A stretch of 64,000 bases of DNA from positions 25,833,307 through 25,897,306 of the forward strand of contig OZ038321.1 of assembly GCA_964035795.1 (NCBI GenBank). Direction: 5' to 3'. Position 1 is the first letter of the stretch. Every line of letters starts with the position of its first letter. This DNA is from Pterobdella sp. o SKG-2022 (Eukaryota; Annelida; Clitellata; Hirudinida; Piscicolidae). The position numbers were made by a program, and so were the translations under genes. The notes below the pieces were generated by a model. It was not told the origin of the DNA, did no database searches, and saw nothing but the letters and a program-made list of their open reading frames with translations. This document shows, piece by piece, positions 15,001-30,900 of this stretch.

Positions 15001-18000
15001 AGCTCATCATTGGGAGCCACAAAAATTTATAGTAAAGAATTTTAGCTGCAATGTAAAATCTTTTTACGTGTATGAGGTAAGTGTTTTTCGTTGTAAAAAT
15101 TGATATTAGATCATGATGTTGGAGGAAATGTACATGTAATAAAAGTATGATGCAAAACTGTGAACTATAAGGAAGAGTTGCATGAGGTTACGGCAGAATT
15201 TTTATGATCTCAATGCCACTTTATCCTTGAATAAATCCAACAATCAGGATTTTATAATTGTATTAGGTCCCAGAGAATGTAGTGAAATCTTTATCAGGTT
15301 TACATCTGATTTTGTAAATACTAAGCTTGCCATGCACAATATAATTATTCAAGTTTCGATATTTATAAAAAGTCTAACGATATGAATCAAAAAAAAAACA
15401 TACTTTTTCTATAAGTTCCTTGACTTTTTGGATATTTTGTTTGATTTCATGTTGCTTGTCTATCCATCTTGTCGATTCTTTGGCGTTTTGAAACACGTTT
15501 TGTTTTTGGGCCATGTTTATATTATCGCTTACGTCCTGTTGCAAGCAAAATATTTGTGATCGTGTAAGCACAGAATGAAAATATTTTTGGAGGTTTTATG
15601 AAAGAAAAATGAATCATAATTAAAAATTCTAGTTAAGTTTTAAAAAAGTTTAAAAACTTTGTAAAATTAAGTCTAGAACGAGTATACCATGCAAATAAAA
15701 AATTTATTGTTCGAAACCGAATAACATTATTCTAAAATCGTTTGTAATTAAAAATGGAGGCTATTTATCTTTGAAACTATTGTTCCACTTTGATTTCAAA
15801 AGAAGGAAATGTTGAGAACGCCATTAAAATGTTATTATTGTGACTTCAAAAGTAACTTCTCGAGGGAGAGTCTTGAAACTTCATTTTGGTTTATTAAACT
15901 CTTACTACTTGTTTACACATTTGGTAGAAAGATTAAGCCTTAAATTCAAATTGAATAAAAACTTTTACTATATGCAAATGTTGAAAAAAAAAATAACCTT
16001 CAAAAGCACACTAAATTCATAATGTAAAAAAATCAAGAATTTTTTTGAATGCCTTGAAGGTTTGAATGGCCATTTGGTTTTTAGGAAGTAGCTAGTTTAT
16101 GGAGGCAAGCGCTTTAGTGGCCCTTAATGAAGGTCATAACTCAGTTGATAGCTTACTTCATCCTAACCCACTTGTCTTTGATGAAACATTTAGATCATTG
16201 GTACTAAATAGCAAGTGGATAGTAGTTTTGAATCATTATTAGGAAATGCAAGTTGGATGGAGTTGAATTATATTTTAAACAACAAGATTTGCATGCAGTC
16301 TATGGAAAATTTTTTATTTGAAATGCTTAAATCAATTAAAAACGCAACATTTTAAAATTATTCACTGTGATTTATGATATAATATATTTTGGTTTCCAGC
16401 AATTCTCTTTTATTTATTGTTTCATTTATTGAATAAAAACGTAAGTTTAGTAAATTGATAGATAGATAGATAAATAAAATATAGCTGGAACAACCTTTCT
16501 GAGCTCTCCAGCAAGCCCTTCCACCATCAGCGCCACTTCTCCCATCCTCCATTGCTCACACGTTTCTATCTAAGATGGTGCAATGAGTCACACGATTGAG
16601 GTAAGTTTCATATATGGTTAAATGATATTTGATTTGTGGGCTGTTGTGCTTTTGACCATTATGTTGGGGTTTATCGATAGACTTTTATTGATTTTTGAGC
16701 ATGACTGGTACTTCCAATTTTTCAAAATGTATATATTTTTAAATACAACTTCAATGTTTGGCGCTGCGTCATAAACACTATTTTTGTTACAAGTCTCTGT
16801 AAATGTAGTTTTGTTCTATGATGAAGTTCATTGAAATTATCAAGTTTACTTTTTGTAAAACATTTTTTAGAATACTGAATAATTTGGAAGTGTTGAAAGA
16901 TCTTGAATATATGTGGTTTTTACATGGGGTATGAATCCTGTTTTATCGAGTAGTTCTTAGGAGTTGAAAAAGTAACAGAAAAACTTGCATTAGCAAAATG
17001 AATTATTCTGCTGAATTTTTTTCTGTCATGTTGAATAATATTTTTAATGGAATTGATACATAAAAACTTCCGTGCTAATGTTAGGAGGTTGTGTAAATCA
17101 AGGTAAGTATATTACGAAAGATTAATATTAAGTTGAGTTGAGCTAGAGAAAACGGGTCCGTAAATAGACCATAAAAAAACACAAAGTTATGAGAGATGTT
17201 TAATTAAATTGCTGAAAACTGAGACTTAAGCAAATTTTAACTCATAAAATATATTCAACTTCAATCAAGTATTTCTAAGAACTTTTCTCAACAACAAAAC
17301 AAAGCTTTCCATTCAAAATTAAATTAAATTTACTTTTTTTTATTCTCTACACTTGATAAAAATTGATATATGGCCATTAAAAGTAATATTAAATTCAATA
17401 ATCTTATAGTAAAATACTTAATTTTTTTTATAATGCCAGAAAAGTAACTGAGGCTACTATAATTGGAAACTACGACCTACCAGTCTGTACCCAAATATTC
17501 TCCCACCTTGCCAGTTATTTTTATAACAAAGATTCAGAACAAGTAGATTATAATTAAATACCATGACCGATTTTACTTAGAATGAGAGAACAATAAAAAG
17601 TAACATGCCTAGAAACTCACTATAACCACGTTCATAATTATATTCTATTAGTTTAAAAGATTAATGTTTATGTACTTATTGCGCGATAAAAACATTACTT
17701 TTGGAGCGGCTGATGATCAACTTAAATACCCATATTACCTACATACATATTAATACCTTGTGGTTCAACTCAATGTTTTCTGCCCTCAAAAAGCAATTGC
17801 TTTCTCTCAGCTCATCCCTCTTTTTCTTGTTCTGTTCTGCTTCTCTCATCATTTGGTTCAGTTCGTTCTTCAGTTTCGTGGTTGCTTCTATGAATACCTT
17901 TACAATTTTCATTAGGTTGAGTATTTGTCATATTTCTGTTGTAAAACTTTATGAGTTAAAAATTATCAGTGAAATGTTGACATTCTTTTGAGGTGCATCG

Positions 18001-18932
18001 AGAAGTTTTCAATTTTAATAAATATTTTTAACATTCAAATTTTTATATTAAATGTGTTGCAGTCACATTTTTCCATTTAAAATTTTATGTTTCTATTAAA
18101 AAATAATAACAAACGTGCCTGTAGTACAAATGATAATGATCATTTTCTTAGTTTTTTTATCGTTCGTAGTTATTCAAAACATCATAATGAAATATATTAA
18201 TTACGCTGTATATCACTTTTTATTGTATAAAAACTAGATCTAAAATATCCTTGCAAATGAAGGAGCCAATTTGATATGATAATCAGAGGGGTTTTTGTTA
18301 TATAACTGTAAATAAAATCAATTTGTTCGCGAATGGCTAGAGAACATAAGTTTGGATTAATTACTGTAAATATATTCTCAATATTATAGTTTGGTATATT
18401 TTCAACTGGATACCATTCTTACATTGATTTATGCGTATTTAAACTAACTTCCAATACTGTGAAAATATTTGAAAAATAGCCTGTTAATATTTGGAAATAA
18501 TAAAAAACAAAATTTTTTTTTACTGCAATGAATTTATTTTATAAAGTCTGCATCAGTTCTGAAATGAAAATAAAAAGCTATTTAAAAGTTTAATGGAGGT
18601 TTCAGGGACTTTTACGAATCGTTTTTTTGCCTCTCTGATGAAGATTCTATTTTAAACTTGTATGAAAAAAAAATTTAAATTTGTTCAGTTTGAAAAATCG
18701 TGTATTCTTTGTAAATGTTTTCGTTTTGAAATATTTCTGAAATTTTTTCAAAGTAAAAAATTTTTTATAAGTTTTGATTGATTTTTGAAATAAAAATTAA
18801 ATTAAACTATAAATTGAGATTTTTGTCATGAAATGAAGAAATACAAACTTTTTTTTGATGATCATGAGAAGATTGTAAGAGGCCAATTTCTTCGTTTAAA
18901 TGTGTCACCTCATCAGCATTTCTTTGTCTTTC
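9030..18932 (-). CDS. C-terminal exons of the large coiled-coil gene (tentative end)
   Basis: Exons 18849-18932 (HLNEEIGLLQSSHDHQKK), about 17757-17897 (LKNELNQMMREAEQNK), about 16495-16550 (MGEVALMVEGLAGELRK), 15404-15535 (STRWIDKQHEIKQNIQKVKE), 13010-13078 (STPEKPREPSKEDHQLEQQQ), possibly about 12346-12408, and 10018-10136 (DQLQGAVDKHYILLQQQHNT). The last joins in phase 0 to 9030-9167, which follows a TTTCAG acceptor and reads 45 open codons (LMRLVCDWLADILSVIENRS) before TAA. The phases around 12.4 kb do not close, so at least one exon there is missing or wrong. Confidence 0.45.
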
Positions 18933-21900
18933 CTGCATCATTTTTTAAAAAATTTAAATTTCTTTTTAAAATAAATTAAGAAAAATATTTAAACTTATAT
19001 TTAGAAATTTTTAATACAAAATTAGAACGAACTATGGATAAAATACAACATTAACTTAAAAACTAAATCTGTATTTTTGCTCTGTTTTATATATAAAAAA
19101 AAAACAAAAGCAGCATTAAACTCTTGATTGAAAGATAATAAAGCCACATTCAAACACGTTCAAAGCTGAACGACACAATGAAATTTTTGTTTCGCGCCTT
19201 ATTTTCTTTTAATTCCGTTCCTAGTCTATAAAACGCCTATTTCAAGTAATTTTTTTTCAACAATTCAAAAAAGTATTTGTTTTATAAGGATTTTACACTA
19301 GCCACAATCGAACGAGTATATTCAGGAACACAAATAAACTTTATTGAGATACAAGGTGTTTGTCTCAGTAGCACAAAGATGTTACTTTACCTTTAAAAAC
19401 TCATTTTTCTTGAATGATTTACTTTCTAACTAAGATTTTTCTATGTATTTATATCGTTTTCTAATAAGTTATATGTTAATATGGGATATGTAATGTAGAT
19501 AATTTTTGCAGTTTCTATACCTAGGTTTCATGATCATGCACATAATTGAATTGAATTCTTATGAAAAGTTAAGCAAAGCAAGTTTTGAAATTTAGACTGA
19601 TATGAAACAATGTTCATTGTGAAAAAAGGCTATTACAAAAAAGATTTATTGGAAAAATAAACAAAACTGCAGAAAATAAAATTCAATGAAGTTATCTAGT
19701 TTTCTTATCTTTAAATCTTATCCTTAAAATTTTAATTTTTCATGTAAGAAGTTACTATGAGTTAAAGTTCGTAGATACAAAATTTAAACTTTAATATTCA
19801 AAAAAAAACTTAATTTTCTAGCAAGGTTGTTTTTTATATTGGAAAAGTAAATTTAAGTGTGCTAAATTTAAAAAATTCATCTAAATTAACCGAGAGCAAG
19901 CCTGAAAAGATTTTACAGCTAGTTCGAAACGTGACTCCATTGAAAAATTCAAAAAAAATTTTGATTAAATTAAAACTGATTAAGTATTAAACCTTGAAAC
20001 TTCTCACAGCTCTGACCACAAAAGATTCAAGTTATTAAAACTCATGACTAGTGCTTATAAGCAAATGCGCCTAATCTAATAATGTGCATTCCCCAAAACC
20101 CAGTCTTGTACAGCATTATATTATTTTGACGAGTTGAAACTCTATACAATTAGTTGTACTTTAATTAAAGGAATTATAATAATTAAAACTATAATTTTTA
20201 GTTAGTTATCAAGACCAATGATCTCTATCAAAATGAACTAAATTTGTTCATTGTTTTGTGAGTGTCATTTCCCTGAACACTTGCTTAAAAACATAAAAAA
20301 ATTAAAATACAAAATAAATGAAATGTTGAAAAAATTTAAAAACAAATCTTTTGAAAACTTATAATTCGGCATTTGTGTGTAGCATTTGACAATATATCAA
20401 AGACAAGTTCTATAAAAGCTGAAAGGTATTTTATATCCCATAAAATGGGTCAAGGCTGTGATGATAGTTGAAAATCCAATCTGGCATGGAAGTTAACGCC
20501 ACAAACCATCCGAAAGTCTTCAAACTATAATAAATCTTTTGCATACTTTCATGGAATTTTTGTGAATTTTATTGAAGAATTTCATGACTTTGAAATGTTT
20601 TATTTATCTGGTTCAATATAACCATAATTAGGCGAAAGTTATAATAAATGAAATTGACGTTCTTATTACAAGTAAATTTATATATTAAAATTTATAATTA
20701 TTAAAAAAACACTTCTTCAATTCAAACTTGTTTTGCAATTTCAAATGATTTTTTAAATCGAATATTCAAAATTTTATCCATAATAACGATTTTATAATTT
20801 TTGTGCCATCTCATATTTAAATGAGAGCTTTTGATATTTGCATATAAATAGATTTCTGAATATTATTTCTCATTATTATGTAAGCGATTTAATAGGAGAG
20901 CAACTATAATGCCGATATCTGCTTTAATATACTTCAAACTTACTTTACTTCTTAAACAACAAATTGACCACAGAATAAATTTCAAAAACACGTTTCTAGC
21001 TGTTTAAATTTTAGAAACTCTATTTAGAATTTTTACTAAAAATTTTTTTGTTATTGAACTTGAATCTATAGTGAAAACTACATATAAATGCACCCATTTG
21101 AAGCAGCTAGTCTTCTTGATCTGTTGATTTCACCTAAATTTATATGATTTCACGTTAGTATATTTTGATTCTCCAAACTCAATAGACTATTTCGCCTCTG
21201 CGGCTTGTCTTGCAACTTTAGAGGTTGAAGCATATTGTTTAACTTGTTCAAATTTAGTGGCTTTTCATATCTTGAAATCAAAAAAAGAAATTTTTTGAAA
21301 TATTTTTTCGTGGATTTCACTACTATTAACAAACTTCAAGTAGAATTTTACTAAAAAGTTAAAAATTTTTTGTAAAGTTTCTAGAAATTATCAATTAAAT
21401 TTTCAATTTGAAACTATATTTTTCGATAAAAAATTTTCACATTTCAAGACGATTTTTAAGTCAAATAAAAACAAGGCTCTGCTTAACGAAATGAAATAAT
21501 TTTTGACACTCTATTGCATAATGAAAATTAATTCGCCGAAGAAAACATCTAATATATTTATAAAACAAAAAATTTAATTTTATGAAGGACAAAATCCTTC
21601 ATAATATGACAACACTCACTAGCCCCAAGGCTTTTTCTATCTCCTCTTTCTTCATCTTCCCCTCCACTAACTCCACCACTATGGCGTTAAATTCCTTTTC
21701 TTTTTCCCACAACTTTGTCTCTGAGTAGTATTTTGATTAATGATCAATAGAGGCATTAAAGGTTTTTCAATTAAATTTTTTACATTTATAATAGAAACTA
21801 GCGAACTAAAAGCTAAACAAAATTATATAGTAGTCATTACAATTATAAAATAGAACTTCAAATATCAAGTTTACACAAAGAAAAAATTATGCTGAAAAAA

Positions 21901-24900
21901 TTGAAAATAATTATCATACAAAGTTTCAATCAAAAAACAAAAAAAGCTATTGCTTTAAAACCAACACTCACCGACTAGCTTCAATCTATCGATGAGCTCA
22001 TCAACAGTCATCTTGTAGTCAGTCTTCTTGTTCAGTTCTTCCTGGCGTAGGTATAAGATAAAATGAAGTAGTCTATTATGGAAAGAAACTAAAAATTCCA
22101 AAAATATTTTCATTTACCTATAAATAAGAAAAATCAAAATTCGAGTTAGTTTAAGGTTGGCATAATCAATTAAAAGGGACTGTGGATTATGACGACAGTG
22201 GTATGTGTAATATAAAGATATAATTCCTCTATTAATACCAAGCTTTTTGTAAAAATTTTTTGGTAGCAAATACGTCTGAAAGCTCGAGATTTTTCTGCAA
22301 TAAGCCTATCCACACACGATAAAAGTTGCATTAAAGTTTTTATTGTATATGATGGGCGTATAAAAAACTTATTTAAATCTCATTACAAACTGATTTTACC
22401 TTACTATCAATACTAAAATAGAAAAATGATTTTTGTGTTTCAAAATTAACAAATTTTATAAATTGAAACTTATATATTAAATCAAATTCATTTTACGCTA
22501 AAATTCACTTCGATTCCGTAAGATAATTTTATAATACTAAGTAAAAGAAAGCTTATAACCCAAATGAATTATTCATAAAGGCAGATTTTGTATATTTTTG
22601 AACCATATATGATTGAATTATTTTTTCGATTTTTGATTTTTATTATTCAATTAATATCTAGAATTAATCAAATTAATATTATCTTTTTTTTTTATTAATA
22701 ATATATTCATTAAAAAATTATTTTTCAAAAAATTTTCTATATAATTCGTTCATTGTGCAAAATGTTTGCCTTTTTGCATCCAAACCAACACAAAAACAGC
22801 ATCTATGAAGTGTTATATCGGTATTACTATAAAACTGAATTATCAGAGAAGTAACATTCAAGATAGAGATCCTCTTTTTTACTGCGTTTATTTCATCGTT
22901 CAACTTCGTCACTTCCTCTTTTTTATTTTCGATTTCTTCTGCTTTTCCTTCAAGCTCCTATACAAAAGAAATTTTCAATTATATTTCAGATTTTTTTGCA
23001 TAATAGAGTATGGAATGGCGTGTGGTTTAAGCTTGAAATATTGAAAAAATTTTTTGCAAGAGTTGCATGACAAGAATTCAACAGAATAAATTAAAATTCT
23101 AAAAATCAAATTCATTTAGAGATAAAATATAATGAAACCATTTTTAGTTTTTTAACTTCAATTTGAAATTAAATAAGTGAAAACTACAAAACCTAGACAC
23201 CTTTATCAAACGTTTGATTTGGACATCAGTGTCTTTTGATACCTCAGTGTACTCCCTCATTTTTGCCTCTTCTTGTGTCACATTCTAGTGGTTTTGTGGT
23301 TTTTGATAAGTTAGTTATTTTTTTTTTCATTTTTATAATTTTAAAAATTCAATTTATAAGATCAAGTGTTTGTGTCTATTGAACTATTAATTTTTAAAAT
23401 CAAATCATTTTTTAAATTGAAATACAAATTTCTATATTGTTAAACATACTTTTTGGATAGCCATTAATAGGAAAAAAATTGCCTAATGATCAGATAGTGC
23501 ATTGAAAAAATCGTATTTGAAAACAAAAAACTTTAAACGGAGATTGAGGTAAAAACCCAAATGGGAGATCTCGAATCAGATTCAGAAACAACTGAAATTT
23601 TGAGAGTGGACAAACACCAAATTGAATGTTCTTAAAAATTTGCAACCTGGAATTAACCAGAGATCCTTGAAACAATTCCCGATAAAAAAAATTTCAAAAA
23701 AGAACTTTTCATAAGGAAAATTTGGATGAAAAAAAATGCATTAGAAATGATTTTAGTAGTGTGAAGCTGCATGTGGACCCAAATGCCTGGAACCTTCCAC
23801 TGAAGAAATTGAAACCAATGGAAACAAGACTTGCGATAAAACAGGGAATATGCGAGTAATTTTGTACTAAAGTTTTATGACGAAGGTGAACTTACTGAAA
23901 ATTATAGTTCTTTTGCCGTCAATAAATTTTTAAAAATTCCATGTAAACGACGGTAAAATTATTGAAAAAATAAAAAAAACTGTTGTTCAAAATGTTAGTT
24001 TTCATTTACTAAAAGCTGTATTTTTTTAGATACATTGACTTGATGACGATAACTGAAATGAACAATTCACAACCTTTTTCAAAGAGACAAATTTACTTTC
24101 TTCAGCCTCAATTCTCTCTTTCAAAGCATTTAACTTGTTTTGCTCTTCTGTAAGTGTTGATTGAATTATATAATATTCATCTTTCGTTGTGTTTAACCAT
24201 ACTTATTGTTAAACTAATCACCTCAATTATTATCAACTAAACTAGCCTATCAACAAAAATGATTTGAATTGAACACTTTTATTAACTGAATAATAAAACA
24301 AATTGTTATCTAGTTTCAAATATTTTCAATTCTATTGTAAATTTAAAATATTTTCAAGTAAAAGTTTCCAAAACGAACTATATTGTACCTCTCATCAACT
24401 CCTTTGTTTTTTCAATTTCACTCTCGACTTCTCTCAAAAGTTTTTTTTCATATCTTAGTTTTTCCTCCGTGTTATTGATTTCCTTTTCTAATGATGAAAC
24501 TTCATTTTTTTTTGTTTGCACAATTTCTTCCACAAAGTTTTTGTTTCTTAAAATTGAATTAAATTAAGTATATTTTTGAAAATATTATTCTCATTATTAT
24601 TATTTTTATGATTTTTATAGCGCGTAATTCAAAAATAGAATTTCTTCAGAAGCACTCAAAAGTTTGTGATAAACTATAAAGTAATAACAATTAGAAAAAA
24701 CTGATTAAAATCAACGAAATAAATGAAAGTCAATTTGGTCAACTAACACTGTTAATAATCAAACAAGTGGGATAAAATTAAAAAATTGACATTAATAAAA
24801 ATGTACTCTATAAAATAAATAACTTTCAGACTTTTGAGCAAACTCAAGTTCTTCACAAAGCTTTTCTTTTTTGTTCTCAACCATTGTAATTTCTTCCTTT

Positions 24901-27900
24901 GTTTTTGCTAAATATTTTTTTGCTTCTTTTAAACCATCTTTTACCATGTCATTTTCATTCTTCATTTCCGTTAAAATTCTCTTTTCTTCTATGTTCTTTT
25001 TTTTCACCTCATTGATTAGCAATTCTATCTTTTGAATTTCTATGTTTTTCTTGAAAAAAAAATTTATGAAGTTAGATTCATCATGCAAATTTGAAAAAGA
25101 AAAAGATTATGAAATGAGCAATTGTTAATTAGATCCATAAAAATCTGCTGCCTTTTAATAAAAGACGATTCAATAAAAAATAAAATCCAGAATTTTTGAA
25201 AAATTAATTACGTAACTAAAAAAACAGAAAAATTTAATATTTAAATCTTCATTAACAAAAGATATCATCGCCAGGTCTCGGGAACAAACAAACTCATATG
25301 ACATTATCGTAGTCAATTGAAACGTGGTTTATAAAAGCTAATTAAATAAAATCAACTCACTTCAACGAGCTCCTTCTCTAGAGATTCCTTGGAAACATTT
25401 AGGTTTGTCATTTTATTCTCCATCTTTTCAAACTCTGAGTTTTTTAAAGACAATTGCTCCTCTACTTCTAATAATTCTCTTTTTGCTGATTCTATGTTTT
25501 TTTCAAGCTCTTTGTTTTTTTGAGTATTTTTTTCGTGGATTCCATCTTTTTCAAGGATTTCTTCTTTTACTTTTTTGAAACTGGAGCTCACTTTTGAAAA
25601 CTCTTCTTTGAGCTTCGGGTAGTTAATTGATTTAAGAATTAAAAAAGTCAAACTTTTGATATGAGAGTAATCAAAAAAAAATTTGAAATCGGTTTTTGAA
25701 ATTTATTCAAATTAAAATCAAAATTACTTTTCGACAATAGGCTTAGTTCAAATTTGAATAGAATTAAGAAAAGTGACCTAGAGTTTATATTTGAAACTCA
25801 CAAAACTTAAAAATAAAAAAATTTTTAAAATATTCTGCATATAAATTATAAATCATAAAATCAACAAAAAGAAAAAAAGATTGAATAGTAGGAGTAGAGA
25901 TTTAAAAGAAGCTTTGAAAAGAATTATAAAACCTTGCATCACTTATGTATTATATTGGTATATTCAGAATGTATATAGCCTAACTCAATAAAACAAGAGA
26001 AACAGTTCATATCAGATTTATTCTATAAAATCAAGTTTTGCGATACAGTGAGAATATCAATTCCAGGTAACTTACACTCACCTAATTATATATAATAAAT
26101 TTTTGTTTTTTGTTTTATTGTATTAAGATGGAATTGCTCTTTTGAAAATTTAATAGGAGAATGATAATAAGGGAATGAAATATTAATAGATGAAACTCAA
26201 TCAAATGAATTTCATAAGAAATCCTAAACAAACACAAACCTCGTTAAGATTTTGATGTTGAGACCCAAGGTTTGCCTCTGTACGCTCTTTTTCTTTTTCT
26301 AAGTCCCTTAACTTTGCATCCAGTCTCTACAGCAAGTGATTGGAGTTTGAAAGTTAAAAAAAGGTTTGTAACTCATGAAAGGTCGTTTCAACATAATACA
26401 TAGAGAAGTTTGTAATTTAGCTGAACTTTTTAAGCTTCAACTCCAAAATGAGAGTTTTAGTCATTAGAATAGGAGCTTCATTCAGTATTCATCATATACT
26501 AATCGATCAACTAATAAGTTTTTTCACGGGTCGAAGCAAACTACCTTATAAGAAAAATTATAAATTTCACCAAAATAGCATCAATCAATTTGTTAGTTTT
26601 TCAATTATTTTTATGTTTTGAATGAGCTTTTATCGATTGAATGCAGGAAGATAAAAAAATAACGTTCTAAGCATAAAATGTGAAATTTAAAAAATGCTAT
26701 TTAAACTATATAAACAAGTTCTGATTGGGATTTCAGTCTATAATAATAAAAAATTCTATTTTCATTTATTATTATTGATTGAAATCCATATTGGAACTTG
26801 TTGGAAAACAAAAAATACAAAAAGTTTTCAAATTTATATAGTTTTAATTCAATAAAAAATACAAATATTGAGTTGATAATAAGTTAAATAAATAAAAATA
26901 TTATTAATTAATAATAAAAACATAAAAAATAAACAAATAATACTTCAATTGTCTCTCCCTTTTGTCTCAACGTTTCTTGCATAGATGCATTGACCTTATT
27001 TAAGACTTCCTTTTGCTTCTCGATCAATAGCATCAAACCCGTCAATTCTTCTCTCTTTTCAACAAGCTCGTTTGTCTCCTTTAGCGCAAATAGCGTTTTG
27101 AATAATATCAAAAGTAAAATAAATAATTAGAAAAAAATAAAAAAGTTAATGATAGAAGTAAAATTATTTTTTTAAATTTTTTGTTGTTGAATAATCTTCA
27201 TTATAGTGAATAATACTAAACCAACATTGTTTAAGGTGAGTTTGAATTACAAAAGACTTTGGTACATTTAGAAATGTTCCAGAACAGAGGTTGATGGAAT
27301 TAATTTTTTGTCTCAAAAAAACCATAAATTTAGTATAGGGTTATCAATCGTTAGTCATACTAGTTTTAGATTTTAGATGGGAAATTTTAAGTTTTTATAG
27401 TAAATACATATTCCTGAAATCTTATGTTTTGGATTGCTTTTCTTTATTTTATCAACTAAGAATGTTTTGCTTCTATGTTTTAGCTGAATTTCGAAAATTT
27501 TTTTTTAACTTTCAATAACTCAATTTTTGGATGATTTAATCATTTAATTCCATATACCTTAATGCCCCTGTGAAACCCTATCAATTGAGCAAACGAACCA
27601 TCAAGTAGAAACGAACTGATGGTCAAATTACTTACTTATTTGATTTGACCTCATGGGTAAGACACAAAAACAAATTAATCTTTTTTCAACAGGAAAAATG
27701 TGAAAAAACAAAGTAAAAGAATATAAACGTTTCGAAATGCAATAATATAAGATCCAAGTTTATTTTTAATAATTATATTTTTTTCTCTATTTTCAAAAAC
27801 CTCATATTCAATATTAATGTAAATTTTATAGTAACAGAATTTTCAGTTTTGGCTTTTTTTTATAATCATTAGTCTAAAAATAACACAATTATACATTGCT

Positions 27901-30900
27901 TGAAAAACGCTTCCTATGTCCATCACATACCATCATCAAGTTAATGTATATATAAAACATTATGTTTAAATATATAAAACTGATTTTTTCTTTTACTTCG
28001 AGTCTATTTCACTAGATAATGTAAGATTTTTTTACGAAAAGCTTCATGTATTCTTATTGAAATAATTTGTGTTTGTTTTCTCCACTATGAGTATATTTCA
28101 CTTTTATATTTATTCACTGAAAGAATATCATTGAATTGATACGAAACTTTTTGTAAGGCAGTGGTATTTACAGTATATTTCCAGTATTCAATTCTGTACC
28201 ATCACCAATTTAATTTTATTAGTTCAATAAGGTATAGTTTACTTGAGGATTTTGAAGAGTATGTTTATTTTATATCTAAGCTGCTATAAAAAATTTTCAC
28301 GATCGTTCTTTAAGGTGAAGTTTCGGCACTATGTTTTTTTATTTTCAAAAAATTCTTATTATAAGCAAGACTGATTTCTGAAATTATTTTTCACGATTCA
28401 TGCTTTTTGGTGAAATGTGACGTGTATCTCTTACAGCTTTCCGTGTGAAATTAATGATCAAATCTACGAAAATCAATTATTGTTTCAAACGAAAATACCA
28501 GAAAAATCAATCGTTTTAAAAACCAAAATGGTTGCTCAACAACTATAATAAAAGGGTAAAAACAGATAAACTTATGTAATTATTTTTCATATGAAACACG
28601 AACATGGATTAAAAATGTACAGTGGTTTTTAGTGGAGTTTTAGTTTTCTAATGGCGGTCCGGGTAGTAAGTTTGGTCAATCATTTGATAATTCAAAAGTT
28701 AAAGCTTTTTTCACTAAAATATATTAAGTCATTTCAAAATTTAATTTTTAAAATTTTCTTTAGTTCAGGTTGGATGATAAAATGCTGGTCACAACGAGAT
28801 TTATTTAAACATAGGTGCTTATGGTTCAATTGAATTAACCTTGGAACTAAATTTGTGTAAGCAGTATACAGACTTAACGACCTACCATGTATGATACAGT
28901 TTTCTAATTTGTAGCAAAAATCAAAGTGGCTCTTATGCAGCTAATAATTTTGTCAATTAACGTTATCAATAACTTTGTTGGTGTTTTTTTTGTTTGTTTA
29001 ACTGAATATAGTTCATGATAGTTTAGTTAGGCAATGACGCCGGGTTTTGACCTCATGTAGGGCCGATAGCTGCCCTGTGTTTTTTAGTGAATTTAATTTT
29101 TAGCTAGTGTTTCTATATAGTTTGCATTTCACATTACGTTTAGTTATGTTATGCATTCAAATTCAATCTATCTTTATATCCAACAATTTTATCGACGTTT
29201 GCTTAATTTGTGAGTAAGACTAATTAAATTGGAACTTTCATCTTAAAAGCATGATGGCACCTAAGAATATACATAAACCATTTGAAGTATTTATTTAACT
29301 TTTAAATTAAAAAGATTTTTGCAAAAAAAGATTCGAAATAATAAATCAAAAAACTCACTCTTGAAGGGAAGATTGTCTTTGATGTAGTCGAGACGTCAGT
29401 CAAGCTAAATGAAAGAAGGGAATGAAAAAAGATGTGAAAATATTCTAGAATATCTCTTGTATATACTTTTGAAGTAGAAAATATACTTCAAAAAAGTTAT
29501 AAGGGTTCCTATTATAATTACTATTTAAATCAAAATTTCGACATTTTCAATTCATTATATATTCTCATTTTTTAAGCACTAACTTTTTATATAAATTTTG
29601 CATTTTTTCTTCACAAGTTTTTATATTTTCTTCTATTGTTTGTTTGCGATTTTCAAGTCTCATGATCTCTGCCTCGAGCATTACTTTTTGATTTTTAATT
29701 GTTTCAACTTCGTTTGATTTCATCTTTAATTGCTTTTCTTCATTTGCAGTCTCAAACTTGAGAGCTTTTTTCTCGAATTTTATTTTCTCAACTTCTAGTT
29801 TATGTTCTTCTAATTTCTCAACAAACTTTTCTAACTGAAATTTTTTGAAATTTAAGGATAGAAATGTTTGTTTGAGTTGAAAAATTAAACATTTTCAAAA
29901 ATTTCAAAATACCAACTCAAAACTTCACCAATTAAATCAACCAACCTCAAAAGCTTTTTTGAAAAGTTCTTTATCTTTCTCTAAAAGACTTTTTTCTAAT
30001 AAGCTGACTTCTTTTTTTAAACTTTCAATGTGGATTTCAATATTTTTTGAAACATTTAAATTTTTTTCATTATCTTTTTCAGATTCCAAATGGACATGAC
30101 AGAGCTGTTGACGACGGGGAAGTTGGTCCTGTTGTGTTAGCAGTATCCAACAGGGACACTCAGTATTTTTACCGACATATTTTTCTTGTGCGGTTTTTTT
30201 GCTTGAATTTTGTTCATTTCTGTTGGGAATTCAAAGTTTTCAAACTTAAACTCAGAACCATAAAGTATCGAACAAAAACTTGAATTAACTTCAAAACACA
30301 ATGCTCAAGTAAAACAAAATGAATGCCTAAAATAAAAGAATGGATAGAAACTTTATTTATAATTGACAAAAATTTGATATCTAACTGTTTTGGTGTTGAA
30401 TTCATAGACGTATTCAACTTGTCCCGCATCATCGTCTCCATCTTCCTCATTATTCCTTCCAAACTGTCCTTGTGCTTCTCCACAGCAAGATCCAAGCTTT
30501 GTAGGTGTCTTTGGCTCAACTGTTTCAAGTGGTTAAGTTTATAGTGTTATGATGGAGAATTTTAGTTTATTCTACTAGTGTGGATATTTTTGATATTTTC
30601 TCTTATTGAAATAAAAGTTGATATTCGCTAAAAATTTAATTTTGTGAATTAAATCAACTTTGAATAAACTTGGCTTCAACCCATCATTTAATTTTGCTGT
30701 GAGTTTTGCAAATGAATTAAAAATTTTATTAAACGAAACAAAAGCTTTCACTTTATTTTGCAGGGTTTTTATATTTTCCACAAAATTTTCGTCTGTTTTT
30801 TTGTCGACTTTTTCATCTTCGTACTTTCGCCATTTTTCCATCAATTTTTTGTTCTTTTTGTAAATATATTTAATTTTAAACCAAAATAAATTTTTAAAAT

